A DNA stretch of 64,000 nt from Heyndrickxia sporothermodurans (GCA_016756695.1 CP066701.1:2012001-2076000); one strand, 5' to 3'. Shown: positions 36,861 to 45,981, numbered from the stretch's first letter. Made by a program: numbers and translations. Notes: generated by a model from the letters alone, not told the origin.

Positions 36861-37511
36861 CTACTCTACCTCTCTAATAACCTCAGACAAGCTCATATCT
36901 GCCATTGACTGCAAACGTAAATGATGATTTTCAAAAGCAAGATGTTCTGTCACGGGATTTGGTACAATGACACATTTTAAACCTGCAGCTAGTGCCGCCT
37001 GCAGACCATTGAGTGAATCCTCAAATGCAATCGCTTCATCAGGCTTTACGTTTAAGGAATCTACTGCTTTTAAGTATAAATCTGGTGCTGGCTTTACTTT
37101 ATCGACATCATCCTTTGTAATTAAGAGGTCAAAATAGTGCAGTAGGTTTAATTGCGATAAATAATTCGTTACCCACATTTTGGACGAACTAGTTGCTAAG
37201 GAAATTTTGTATCCTAATTTCTTAGCATCCTCTAAATATTCCTTTACTCCTGCGCGGGCTACGGGTGCCGTCATTTTTTTCTCATAAAAGGTTTTAGCGG
37301 CATCTTCAATTTCTTGAACATTGCAATCATCTCCAAGTTGTTCCTTGAAATAGGCGTATAATGCTGTATCATCTGAACCGATGCATTTAGAAAACTGTTC
37401 TAACGGTAAGTCACATTTATACGATTTCATTGTTTCCTTATAAGACTCATACCAAATGGTCTCGGTATCTAAAATCAATCCATCAAAATCAAAAATTATT
37501 GCTTTAATCAA
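36861..37511 (-). CDS. HAD-superfamily phosphatase (beta-phosphoglucomutase-like)
   Basis: A 216-aa protein with HAD motif I FDFDGLILDTE at the N-terminus, motif II Ser in LATSSSKMW, a Lys in DDVDKVKPAPDLYL and motif IV AFEDSLNGLQAALAAG. The cap helices match the beta-phosphoglucomutase/YhcW subgroup. It starts with TTG after AGGAGGG. It would dephosphorylate or isomerise a small sugar phosphate; the substrate cannot be told. It is transcribed alone, opposite to the lyase operon. Confidence 0.88.
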   Translation of the reverse strand: MIKAIIFDFDGLILDTETIWYESYKETMKSYKCDLPLEQFSKCIGSDDTALYAYFKEQLGDDCNVQEIEDAAKTFYEKKMTAPVARAGVKEYLEDAKKLGYKISLATSSSKMWVTNYLSQLNLLHYFDLLITKDDVDKVKPAPDLYLKAVDSLNVKPDEAIAFEDSLNGLQAALAAGLKCVIVPNPVTEHLAFENHHLRLQSMADMSLSEVIREVE

Positions 37512-37627
37512 TTTTTTCCCTCCTGTAAATCATCTATTCTGTTATTCTCCTATTTTTAATTTGTGAAAAATATTTAATTGAAAGAAGCGAGGGGATGGCA
37601 CTGTTGCTTCATTTTTATCCCCGAAGA

Positions 37628-37897
37628 TTAAGTTTTGTAAATATCTCCACGTGGACCAATGTCTAAAATAATTATAAGTAGTACTTCATTTTGAATTCGA
37701 TATAATAAACGAAGGGAGCCGATTCGTATTCGAAAATCATCATGGCTTGAACCTTCTAAAGGTTTCACGTTTGGAATGGCAAACGGGTTTTCACTAAGTT
37801 GATTAATAACTTCCGTGACTTTATTTTTTAACTTTGGAGGTAATTTCTCATAATATTTAGCAGCTGGTTTCCTTAACTTTACTGTGTAGTTAGGCAT
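37628..37897 (-). CDS. RelE/ParE-family toxin
   Basis: An 89-aa protein (MPNYTVKLRKPAAKYYEKLPPKLKNKV...) of the RelE/ParE fold, with the basic C-terminal core FRIRIGSLRLLYRIQNEVLLIIILDIGPRGDIY. Such toxins cleave mRNA on ribosomes or attack gyrase. The ATG at 37897 overlaps the antitoxin stop by 8 bases, the usual coupling for these modules. A TTG further upstream is possible but unneeded. Confidence 0.85.
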   Translation of the reverse strand: MPNYTVKLRKPAAKYYEKLPPKLKNKVTEVINQLSENPFAIPNVKPLEGSSHDDFRIRIGSLRLLYRIQNEVLLIIILDIGPRGDIYKT

Positions 37898-38129
37898 GAA
37901 GGTCGTCCCACTCAATAAGTTCTCCGTTTTTTATATCATTTTCCGTCTCTTTCAATATCTTCTTTTCTTTTTCAGTTAGTGGTGAATTATCAGCTTCAAC
38001 AATGACCTCTTTTTCATTATCCTTATCAATAACAACACGAATAAGATCATACACGAGCTTAGTATCCTTATCGTTCACTAGGTCAACAAGTATATGAAGA
38101 TCCTCTTTGCGTATACTCAAATAAGCCAC
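37890..38129 (-). CDS. Antitoxin of the RelE-type module
   Basis: An acidic 79-aa protein encoded just before the toxin. It lacks an obvious ribbon-helix-helix, but has a helical C-terminus rich in Glu and Lys (LTEKEKKILKETENDIKNGELIEWDDL) that would wrap the toxin. The start is GTG at 38129, or TTG at 38120 which has AAGGGG 8 bases upstream. A palindrome-like TAGTATACACAATATAGTA at 38153-38171 overlaps the probable minus-strand promoter and may be the autoregulatory operator. Confidence 0.75.
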   Translation of the reverse strand: MAYLSIRKEDLHILVDLVNDKDTKLVYDLIRVVIDKDNEKEVIVEADNSPLTEKEKKILKETENDIKNGELIEWDDLHA

Positions 38130-38280
38130 CCCTTGAAAATTTTACTTTCCCCTAGTATACACAATATAGTATTTATGAAACAAGGGACGGTGCTTGCTGA
38201 AGGTATGCTTGACGCGTACAATAAACAGGACCAGATAGGAGTTACTAGGGACAACTCTGGCATTAGACGAAATAATTAGT

Positions 38281-38403
38281 TGATTAAATGGAAAATACCT
38301 TTATTTATTAAAAAAACACCTGACCAAAATCTATCCAGTTAAGTGGAATTAGATTGTAGAGGTTAATAAATTCAATACAAGGTTCCGAACAGCGACTATG
38401 ATA
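38281..38403 (+). pseudogene. Decayed 5' fragment of a TslA-like lipase gene
   Basis: Bases 38281-38403 align with the beginning of the intact lipase-toxin gene at 41638-41800. They share TGATTAAATGGAAAATAC, then AAACACCTGACCA, and TTGTAGAGGTTAA, with about 31 bases deleted and several substitutions that destroy the frame. It includes the translation start and its upstream bases. The rest of this 38130-38508 interval holds the toxin-antitoxin promoter, a short unrecognised open frame (38175-38279) and the leader of the first lipoprotein gene. Confidence 0.75.
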
Positions 38404-38508
38404 ACCACATATCCGGACTTCCTCTGTTTACAAGACTTTTCTCCTATTTCGCCTTCCTTTTTTATCCTATAAAATTTTAATTAGCATAACATGTAGGATG
38501 TGGAGAAA

Positions 38509-39441
38509 ATGATAAAAAGGCGGAACCTATCTATTGGTTTACTATTCAGCATCAGCCTCATGTTAGGAGGATGCAGTTTTATAAACAGTCAAACCAATAA
38601 CAAAAAAGCAGAAGAAGATGAAATATTTATGCCTGTCCAAGACTACACAGGCCAAGGGTTTTCATTTGATAATGGGGAAAAGACAGGCGAATTTGCAAAA
38701 AAGCACCGGGAAGAGATTATTAAAGTAGTCGATCAATTTTTCAAAAAAGAATATGGTTTAGAAGTAACAGCCCATAATCTTGTAGGAGCAAAAAATGCAG
38801 TTGTTGTGTTTGTGGAATCCAAGCAAGAACCTTATTTTCACACATCAGTTGTTGTCGGTGTGGACGTAAAAAATAACAAAGTATCTAATGATGTCTTCGC
38901 ATATGAAGGTTCGGTTGAAGGCGCAATCATGTCAGGGCTTTATGTGATGGCGTATGAAAAGGAATTTAAAAAGCTGGATGAATTTTGTGAAATGATTGCG
39001 AAGAAATACCCTGTGGTTGGGATGAGGCAAGAGGCAATAAACAACACAAGGGACACTGGTTATGATACTCGATATTATTATACAAGTACTTTAAACGATT
39101 TTTTTCCAAAAGCATATAAATCTTATATGAACGATAGAAACATATCTAAAGAAAAACTTCGAACCTTGATTTTCGAACAACAATATTCTGAGAAAACTAG
39201 TGCTGCGGATAGAAACATTCATATAAATCTTACATTTTATATGAAAGAAAAATATAGTTTGCCCAACGATAAGATTGCCACTGAAGTCATTAAGGAGCTT
39301 AAACAATTTGAGGGGCTTCCGCCGGGAAAGTATGTGGTTTTTATCGAAAGTAATGAGATTATAAAAAGAACAGGTACGGAAAAGGAACATAAGGGAACAA
39401 CTCCAGGTATTGATGAGATTCTCATAAAACTTTATAAATAA
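38509..39441 (+). CDS. DUF1672-like lipoprotein A, candidate immunity protein
   Basis: A 310-aa lipoprotein with a lipobox (LMLGGCS) after a 20-residue signal. The mature N-terminal ~150 residues (MPVQDYTGQGFSFDNGEKTG...) are nearly identical to the two paralogues downstream; the C-terminal ~130 residues diverge strongly. I start at ATG 38509 because all three paralogues have an AGG/GGG-type ribosome binding site 7-8 bases before this codon. The family resembles DUF1672, known from staphylococci and bacilli. Position next to a lipase-type secreted effector suggests that it protects the cell envelope from that toxin (inference). Confidence 0.85.
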   Translation: MIKRRNLSIGLLFSISLMLGGCSFINSQTNNKKAEEDEIFMPVQDYTGQGFSFDNGEKTGEFAKKHREEIIKVVDQFFKKEYGLEVTAHNLVGAKNAVVVFVESKQEPYFHTSVVVGVDVKNNKVSNDVFAYEGSVEGAIMSGLYVMAYEKEFKKLDEFCEMIAKKYPVVGMRQEAINNTRDTGYDTRYYYTSTLNDFFPKAYKSYMNDRNISKEKLRTLIFEQQYSEKTSAADRNIHINLTFYMKEKYSLPNDKIATEVIKELKQFEGLPPGKYVVFIESNEIIKRTGTEKEHKGTTPGIDEILIKLYK

Positions 39442-39545
39442 GGTAGTAACATGAAATAGATGTTCAATTAAAACATCCCCTAATCAAGATGAATAATCGT
39501 TTTTTCTGTAAAATTTAATCAGCAAAACATGTTAGGTGTGAGAAA

Positions 39546-40461
39546 ATGAAAAAAGGACGTAATCTATCCATCGGTTTACTACTCAGCATCAGCCTCATGT
39601 TAGGAGGATGCAGTTTTATAAACAGTCAAACCAATAACAAAAAAAACAGAAGAAGATGAAAGATTTATGCCTGTCCAAGACTACATAGGCCAGGGGTTTT
39701 CATTTGATAACGGTGAAAAGACAGGGGAATTTGCAAAAAAGCACCGAGAAGAGATTATTAAAGTAGTCGATCAATTTTTCAAAAAAGAATATGGTTTAGA
39801 AGTAACCACTCACAATCTAGTTGGGGCCAAAAATGCTGTTCTTGTGTTTGTTGAATCCAAGCAAGAGCCTTATTTTCATACATCTGTTGTAGTGGGTGTG
39901 AATTTAGAAAATAATAAAATATCCGATGATGTCTTCACATATGAAGGCTCTGTTGAAGGGGCAATCATGTCGGGGATTTATGCAATGGCGTATGAAAAGG
40001 AATTTAAAAAGCTGGATGAATTTTGTGAAATGATTGCGAAGAAATATCCTGTGGTTGGGATGAGGAAAGAGGCGGTTGAAAAAACGATGGATTCGGGTTA
40101 TTCAACTCCGTACTATTATGTAAATACAGCTAAAATGAATTTCCCTAAAGTATATGATGCTTTTATAAAAAATCATCAAATTACGAAAGATCGATTACTG
40201 CAACTAATTAATGAAAAAGCCATTGAAGATTACGATGTGGGAATCGCGTTAACCTTTTATATGAAAAAAACACGTAGTAAACCCGACGAAAAGTTAGCCA
40301 ACGAAGTAATTCAAAAATTTAAGCAAACGAAAGAAGTATTTCCACCAGGGAGTTATGCAATATTTATTAAAAGCAATGAAATTAACAAAAGTACTGGGAT
40401 AGAAAGAAGTAATAAAGGCACAACTCTTGGATTTGATGATATTATTGTAAGACCAGAATGA
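39546..40461 (+). pseudogene. DUF1672-like lipoprotein B, frameshifted at an A8 tract
   Basis: The signal peptide and lipobox (LMLGGCSFINSQTNN) are intact, but a run of eight A at 39639-39646 shifts the frame and leads to TGA at 39657. Removing one A restores NKKTEEDERFMPVQDYIGQGF and a full lipoprotein of about 305 aa. As written, the downstream part could only be made from the internal ATG at 39667, without export. The body is as well preserved as its paralogues, so the defect is recent, reversible by slippage, or a sequencing error. Confidence 0.8.
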
Positions 40462-40703
40462 GGTGGGTGTAAATGGAAAAGACAAATACAACAAATAAGC
40501 ATGCCACTGATCAATTCAGCACAATAGAGTCACTAACTTCATTCTGAAATTTTATTTAAATCATAATGCAATGTGATTAAAGTTATACACATAATAAACC
40601 TCAAAAACTACCTCCAATATACCCACAAGTCTTTTCTCCTATTTTACCTACCTTTTTTATCCTGTAAAATTTATAATAGCAAAACATGTGGGATGTGGGA
40701 GAA
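40462..40703 (+). other. Intergenic with a possible second lipase-gene remnant and a duplicated leader
   Basis: At 40473 ATGGAAAAGAC resembles the lipase-toxin start, and CTGATCAATTCA at 40507 equals 12 bases 290 further into the intact gene, suggesting a deletion remnant (weak). Bases 40624-40703 closely match 38431-38508, sharing CTTTTCTCCTATTT and CCTTTTTTATCCT. They form a duplicated promoter-leader of lipoproteins A and C. Confidence 0.4.
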
Positions 40704-41636
40704 ATGATAAGAAGATGGAAACTATCTATCGGTTTACTACTCAGTATTAGCCTCATGTTAGGAGGATGCAGTTTTATGAACAGTCAAACCAATAACAAAA
40801 AAGCAGAAGAAGATGAAATATTTATGCCTGTCCAAGACTACACAGGCCAAGGTTTTTCATTTGATAACGGTGAAAAAACAGGCGAATTTGCAAAAAAGCA
40901 CCGAGAAGAGATTATTAAGGTGGTCGATCAATTTTTCAAAAAAGAATATGGTTTAGAAGTAACACCCCATAATCTTGTTGGAGCAAAAAATGCTGTTGTC
41001 GTGTTTGTTGAATCCAAGCAAGAACCTTATTTTCATACATCTGTTGTAGTCGGTGTGAATATAGAAAATAATAAAATATCCGATGATGTTTTCGCATATG
41101 AAGGCTCTGTGGAAGGGGCTATCATGTCAGGGCTTTATGTGATGGCGTATGAAAAGGAATTTAAAAAGCTGGATGAGTTTTGTGAAATGATTGCGAAGAA
41201 ATACCCTGTGGTTGGGATGAGGCAAGAGGCCGTGAACAACACAAGGGACACGGGATATACAACCCCTTATTATTATACAAGCACATTATCCATGGATTTT
41301 CCGCTTGCTTATAACGCCTATATGAAGAATCATAGTATCCAAAAAAGTGATTTGCGGGAATTAATATTCAAACAACAATTTGAAAGTGAATATGCTCCAG
41401 ATAAGAATTGCATAGAAATTTCATTAACATTTTATATGAAAAAAAGAAATAGTAATCCTGAGAAAAAGCTCGCAAATGACATTATTCGAGAGTTTAAACA
41501 GACAAAAGGATTACCCCCTGGAAATTATGCCGTTTTTAATCAAAGTAATGAAATTAACAAAAAAACAGGATTAGATAAGAGTTATCAAGGAACAACTCCG
41601 GGAATTGATGAAATCCTTATTAAACTTTATAAGTAG
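40704..41636 (+). CDS. DUF1672-like lipoprotein C, candidate immunity protein
   Basis: A 310-aa lipoprotein (IRRWKLSIGLLLSISLMLGGCS) with the same conserved mature N-terminus as A and B and its own C-terminal ~130 residues. It is 8 bases upstream of the lipase-toxin gene, whose ribosome binding site (AGGTGATTAA) begins at its stop, so the two are translationally linked. This makes it the cognate partner of the intact toxin, with A and B as likely orphan relatives. Conserved front plus variable back suggests that the back recognises the toxin (inference). Confidence 0.87.
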   Translation: MIRRWKLSIGLLLSISLMLGGCSFMNSQTNNKKAEEDEIFMPVQDYTGQGFSFDNGEKTGEFAKKHREEIIKVVDQFFKKEYGLEVTPHNLVGAKNAVVVFVESKQEPYFHTSVVVGVNIENNKISDDVFAYEGSVEGAIMSGLYVMAYEKEFKKLDEFCEMIAKKYPVVGMRQEAVNNTRDTGYTTPYYYTSTLSMDFPLAYNAYMKNHSIQKSDLRELIFKQQFESEYAPDKNCIEISLTFYMKKRNSNPEKKLANDIIREFKQTKGLPPGNYAVFNQSNEINKKTGLDKSYQGTTPGIDEILIKLYK

Positions 41637-41644
41637 GTGATTAA

Positions 41645-43720
41645 ATGGAAAATACTTTTATTCATTTAAAACAAACACCTGACCAGAATTTAGTACAGTT
41701 GAGTGGATTTAGTATTTACAAACATCCACCAAGAAACAGTGTTGTAGAGGTTAACAAAACCGAATATAAGGTTCTAGACACAAATTATGACACCCTTCCA
41801 TCCGGCCTTGATGCAGCAGTAGTTCTTGATAATACAACAGGAGAAATCTCCATAATCTACGAAGGCACGCAACCGGAAAAGAACAATGCTGATGTTTTGA
41901 CAGATGCAAGCTTAGTCTTATCGGATAAAACCGCTGATCAATTCAAAGACGCCCATGCCTATTATAAGGAAATGAAGAAAAAATATAAGCATATCGATCA
42001 TGTGGCAGGAAACTCACTCGGAGGCGGTTTGGCGAATTATGTAGCGGTCAAGGAGCCGGTTCACTCCGTAACTTTGGATCCAGCAATGTTGCCAGCTGAT
42101 GTCGCAAAGGAAATGAAAGACTATAAAAATGTGAATATCACCAATTATTGTGGAAGCTATGATCCTTTAACACTAGCAGAAATAGCTGGTGGCTATGAAA
42201 ATCGCATGCCAGGGAAAAATATCAAAATCACTTTTGGCATTAGCTGGTTAAAATTTTTCGCCAATAATCATACAGGTTATGTGAGTGATGAAGAAACTAA
42301 TACAATAAAAGAAAAAATAACTATTGGAAAAAAAGGAACTCCTTCATATGGGGAAATTCATTTCATGGCAGATGCCTATATCAGCACGAATATTTGGACA
42401 GGGGATCCGCTTACCGATGAATCAGTCGGGACTTCACAGAGGATTAAAATTAATGAAGAAAGTATGGCGAAATTAGCTTCCGCTATGGAAACGCAAGTTA
42501 TGGCATCGTGCAAAACTGCAGATGATTATTTGCAACACTCCATTCGGACAGTGGAATCGGAAGGAAGTCATTTAGATGACCGAAAGACGAATCTCCAAAT
42601 TCAATTTGACGAATTACTTAGATCCAATCCGATGCTCAATCAATTATTAGCATTTGTTAAAGTTGAAAGTATGGGCATGGCAATGTTGAAAAAAGTGAGC
42701 CCAGCCGGTGGGTTCATGCTGGATTTGTATCATTCCCCATTTGCTGAAAAAATAACATCAATCCTAAGCAGCATCAGTCGATTACAAGGATGTTTAGTGA
42801 ATCTTCCGTTATTAATTGCCCAATTAGGGCAAGCAATTTTAGATTTAGAGGAATGCATTACATCCATCACCCAAAAGGATATTCCACTTCTCTTTAAAGG
42901 AATTGATAATCATTTTCTAGATGGTATTGTCGATGAATTAAAAGCACATTACGAAAAAATAGACGTAAATAAAGCAACCGTATTAAAACAAGTTTCAAAT
43001 TTTAAAACACAAACAGAAGAAGTAAAAGAGATGTTCGAACAATTGGATACTGAAATAGGAAATCGAATAGAGGATGGAAAAGGGGGCGGATTAGAATCTG
43101 TTTCTACGAAAATCACCCCATCACTACAGGTGATATGTGAGCCATCACCTTATTTGAAAGCGGGAATGGATATTCGCAGGGAACAGCTTCAATATAATTT
43201 TAATCGATTCTCAAAAAACACGATTGCTCAATTGGACCCAATTTTAAATCAATTAGGATCCATTACCAATCAGCTAATTAATGTCCTGTATGACGCTCAA
43301 ATAATTGTAAAGATCATGAAATTCGAAGCCAGTTTGATTCGTATTCCTTTTGTTTCCTTTGATAATCGACTGAGGGAGAAAATTTCAGAAATGGATCAGA
43401 TGGTTTCAACTGCCATTGATACATGTGAACATGTGAAAGTGCTTATCGCAAATATCATCGACCATCTACCGGACATTCTCCAGTCTTTCAAACCATACAT
43501 CGAAATCGCCCTATTCAATGGCACTCAATATGAGGCAGTCATCATATATAATATCTCTGCATTAAGCATCTTAGAGCAAATGAAACTTCAATTTAGGGAA
43601 ATAAGTTATCAGCTTTCAGAAAACGAAGCAAAGGCCATTCAACAACTATTCCAACAAGCGAGTACAATAGAAGGAAATATGGACGTATTGATTGAACAAG
43701 TTAAAAGAGGGACATTGTGA
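41645..43720 (+). CDS. Lipase with C-terminal helical LXG-like region (TslA-like T7SS effector)
   Basis: A 691-aa protein with no signal peptide. Residues ~55-260 form an alpha/beta-hydrolase domain. The nucleophile elbow is GNSLGG (Ser ~124), with candidate Asp ~173 in GSYDPLT and His ~209 in FANNHTGYV. Residues ~270-691 are almost wholly helical, with long amphipathic stretches and no enzymatic motif. This toxin-first, helical-targeting-last order matches the reverse-domain phospholipase TslA of Staphylococcus aureus, exported by type VII secretion and neutralised by a lipoprotein (recalled). No secretion-machinery genes are in the window, so its export is inferred. Confidence 0.78.
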   Translation: MENTFIHLKQTPDQNLVQLSGFSIYKHPPRNSVVEVNKTEYKVLDTNYDTLPSGLDAAVVLDNTTGEISIIYEGTQPEKNNADVLTDASLVLSDKTADQFKDAHAYYKEMKKKYKHIDHVAGNSLGGGLANYVAVKEPVHSVTLDPAMLPADVAKEMKDYKNVNITNYCGSYDPLTLAEIAGGYENRMPGKNIKITFGISWLKFFANNHTGYVSDEETNTIKEKITIGKKGTPSYGEIHFMADAYISTNIWTGDPLTDESVGTSQRIKINEESMAKLASAMETQVMASCKTADDYLQHSIRTVESEGSHLDDRKTNLQIQFDELLRSNPMLNQLLAFVKVESMGMAMLKKVSPAGGFMLDLYHSPFAEKITSILSSISRLQGCLVNLPLLIAQLGQAILDLEECITSITQKDIPLLFKGIDNHFLDGIVDELKAHYEKIDVNKATVLKQVSNFKTQTEEVKEMFEQLDTEIGNRIEDGKGGGLESVSTKITPSLQVICEPSPYLKAGMDIRREQLQYNFNRFSKNTIAQLDPILNQLGSITNQLINVLYDAQIIVKIMKFEASLIRIPFVSFDNRLREKISEMDQMVSTAIDTCEHVKVLIANIIDHLPDILQSFKPYIEIALFNGTQYEAVIIYNISALSILEQMKLQFREISYQLSENEAKAIQQLFQQASTIEGNMDVLIEQVKRGTL

Positions 43721-43854
43721 AGCTTTTATTAGAAAGGGGACAATGGTCCATCGTCTACGCTATCACCTATTTCCAACTACCCATTAAATGAAGCAAAGCA
43801 AGGAAATCGTCCCTTGCCCTATTAGTAGATTAATACCAAATTCATCAGATTATA

Positions 43855-43884
43855 TTGACCTTTGGATTGGAAGCGCTTTAGAAT
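43855..43884 (+). promoter_or_regulatory. Promoter with overlapping cre site for the GH84 gene
   Basis: TTGACC (43855-43860) and TAGAAT (43879-43884) are 18 bases apart. The segment TGGAAGCGCTTTAG (43868-43881) has the perfect cre core AAGCGCTT over the spacer and -10, implying CcpA repression. It gives a ~140-base leader before the gene. Confidence 0.5.
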
Positions 43885-43905
43885 GTGAGTATATAATTGG
43901 TTTCA

Positions 43906-43930
43906 TGTTACTGGGCAGGACTAGGCATGG
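43906..43930 (+). promoter_or_regulatory. Possible RNA antiterminator (RAT-like) site in the GH84 leader
   Basis: TGTTACTG (43906-43913) followed by AGGCATGG (43923-43930) resembles the GlcT/LicT-type antiterminator target, in which TGTTACTG and CAGGCA form an RNA hairpin. Its 3' part is the start of the terminator stem, as in BglG-family systems, so the two folds would exclude each other. The spacing is one base longer than I remember for GlcT. Confidence 0.4.
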
Positions 43931-43978
43931 AAAACAAACTTGGGAGTGTCCCAATTGTTTTCTATGCCTTTTTATTTT
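43923..43978 (+). terminator. Strong terminator/attenuator in the GH84 leader
   Basis: AGGCATGGAAAACAA on the left pairs with TTGTTTTCTATGCCT on the right, extended by TTGGGA with TCCCAA at the tip, and is followed by TTTTATTTT. It ends upstream transcription, and because a promoter lies before it, it probably also attenuates the GH84 transcript. Confidence 0.85.
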
Positions 43979-44033
43979 CATTAGAACAAACCAATTATGG
44001 AAAATAAAATTGCGAAGAAGGAAGGGAAGATTT

Positions 44034-45974
44034 TTGAAATTAAGACATTGGATTAAGCTCACTATTATTTTCACTTTGATTTTTAGCACCGTGATTAGTA
44101 TTAAAACACCTACGACCTCCGCAAAAGAAAAATATCCATTAGAGTATGAAATATACCCTGTACCTCACAAAGTATCCTATCACAAAGGTGAGACGAAATT
44201 AAACAAACCGATCCGCGTGATTTACGATGATACGATTGATTCCGTAACAAGAAAAAAGGTAAAAACTATATTGAAACAAAATGGTTATCCAACCCCGACA
44301 GTAGGGAAGAAGCCAGCTGCTGATAGAATCAATCTATTGGTTGGGACGAAGAGTTCAAACGGTCCCGTTGATCAATATGCCTCCAAGCATCTGAAAGGGA
44401 AAGGAGTGGATTTTTCTAAAATTGATGCCTATCAACTAGAAATTCAAGATAATACGATTACAATTTTAGGAAAAGATACAGATGCAAGCTTTTATGGTGT
44501 TGTAACCCTTGACGCTATTTTAGGACAGTTAAAAAACAAAAAAGTACGAAACTTATCGATTCAAGACTTTGCAAACACAAAAATCAGAGGATTTATAGAA
44601 GGATATTACGGAATCCCTTGGAGCAATGAAGACCGAATGTCATTGATGAGATTTGGCGGAAAATATAAAATGACGTCTTATATTTTTGCTCCAAAAGATG
44701 ATCCATATCATAGAGAAAAATGGGATGAATTATATCCGGCTGAAAAGTTATCCGAAATTAAGGAAATGGCACAAGTCGGAAATGAAAACAAGACACGGTT
44801 TGTTTGGACGATTTCCCCGTTAGGTGAAGTTGCTAAAATTGCCCAATCTGGCGGAGACCCGATGTTAAAACTAGAGGAAAATACGAAAAAAATGCTGGCT
44901 AAATTCGATCAATTATACGATGTAGGAGTGCGGCAATTCGGTGTTTTAGGCGATGATGTCGGCAGTCTTCCAACCGATTATGTTGTCTCCCTAATGAATT
45001 CCGTACATGATTGGGCAAAAGCAAAAGGAGATGTCTATGATATTTTGTACTGTCCAGCAAGCTATAATTCCGGTTGGGCTTGGAATCCTTCAGAGTTGAA
45101 TGCTTATGAAAAAGGATTTCCTAAAGACATTCAAATCTTCTGGACTGGGTCAACGACATGTGCACCAATTGAGCAATCTACCATTGATACGTTTAAAAAT
45201 AAGAGCAATGATGGTGTCGAAAGAAGAGATCCATTATTCTGGCTAAACTGGCCAGTCAATGATGTGGATATGTCACGCGTATTTTTAGGAAAAGGAGAAA
45301 TGCTTCAACCGGGAATTAAGAATCTTTCCGGTGCTGTAACAAATCCAATGCAAGAAGCGGAAGCATCGAAAATCGCTCTTTTTGCGATTGCAGATTATTC
45401 ATGGAATACGAAAGACTTTAACGCTCAAAAAAGTTGGGATGACAGCTTTAAATATATTGAACCAAATGCAACGAAACAGCTGCATACATTAGCAAAACAT
45501 ATGTCGGATGCTAACCCTAATGGTCTTACCCTCTCTGAAAGTGAAGATATAAAAGAATTGCTCGAGACCATCACATCCAAATTGAATAACGGAAAATCAT
45601 TAAAAAAAGTTGCGCCGGAAACGATAAACGAACTCAAAAAAATTGCAGATGCTGCGAATGGATTTTTAGCAAAAACTAAAAATAAAAAGCTGAAAACAGA
45701 GTTAACACCTTTTGTGAAAGCATTAAGAGATATGGTATTAGCGGATATTGAATTTATCAGAACAGAGCTCGCGATAGAAGCAGGAAATAAGGCGAAAATC
45801 TATAAACACTTTTCAAAGGCGTCGATTTTACGTAAACAAAGCTTAAATTATGATCGTCCAACTTTAGAAGGTACATTGAAAACAAAGCCGGCTAAGAAGA
45901 GACTGCAGCCATTTACTGATCAATTAGAGAATAAAATTTCATCAAAAGTAGCAAAGATGCTTGATATCCACTAA
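44034..45974 (+). CDS. Secreted GH84 beta-N-acetylglucosaminidase (NagJ-like)
   Basis: About 646 aa. A signal peptide (KLRHWIKLTIIFTLIFSTVISIKTPTTSA) precedes a GH20b-like domain (IYPVPHKVSYHKGE). The GH84 TIM barrel follows (RGFIEGYYGIPWSNEDR, FAPKDDPYHREKW, FVWTISPL), with the adjacent catalytic Asp pair in LGDDVG. The C-terminal ~180 residues are helical. I start at TTG 44034, with GAAGGGAAG upstream. The longer in-frame start at 43788 would include the promoter and terminator and adds non-secretory residues. The enzyme removes terminal GlcNAc from glycans or cell-wall fragments outside the cell. Confidence 0.9.
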   Translation: MKLRHWIKLTIIFTLIFSTVISIKTPTTSAKEKYPLEYEIYPVPHKVSYHKGETKLNKPIRVIYDDTIDSVTRKKVKTILKQNGYPTPTVGKKPAADRINLLVGTKSSNGPVDQYASKHLKGKGVDFSKIDAYQLEIQDNTITILGKDTDASFYGVVTLDAILGQLKNKKVRNLSIQDFANTKIRGFIEGYYGIPWSNEDRMSLMRFGGKYKMTSYIFAPKDDPYHREKWDELYPAEKLSEIKEMAQVGNENKTRFVWTISPLGEVAKIAQSGGDPMLKLEENTKKMLAKFDQLYDVGVRQFGVLGDDVGSLPTDYVVSLMNSVHDWAKAKGDVYDILYCPASYNSGWAWNPSELNAYEKGFPKDIQIFWTGSTTCAPIEQSTIDTFKNKSNDGVERRDPLFWLNWPVNDVDMSRVFLGKGEMLQPGIKNLSGAVTNPMQEAEASKIALFAIADYSWNTKDFNAQKSWDDSFKYIEPNATKQLHTLAKHMSDANPNGLTLSESEDIKELLETITSKLNNGKSLKKVAPETINELKKIADAANGFLAKTKNKKLKTELTPFVKALRDMVLADIEFIRTELAIEAGNKAKIYKHFSKASILRKQSLNYDRPTLEGTLKTKPAKKRLQPFTDQLENKISSKVAKMLDIH

Positions 45975-45981
45975 ATAATGA

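Noticed and set aside
43788-44033. N-terminal extension of the GH84 protein from an upstream ATG
   Set aside because: This stretch contains the probable promoter and a strong terminator, has no ribosome binding site, and would place about 80 non-secretory residues before a clear signal peptide.
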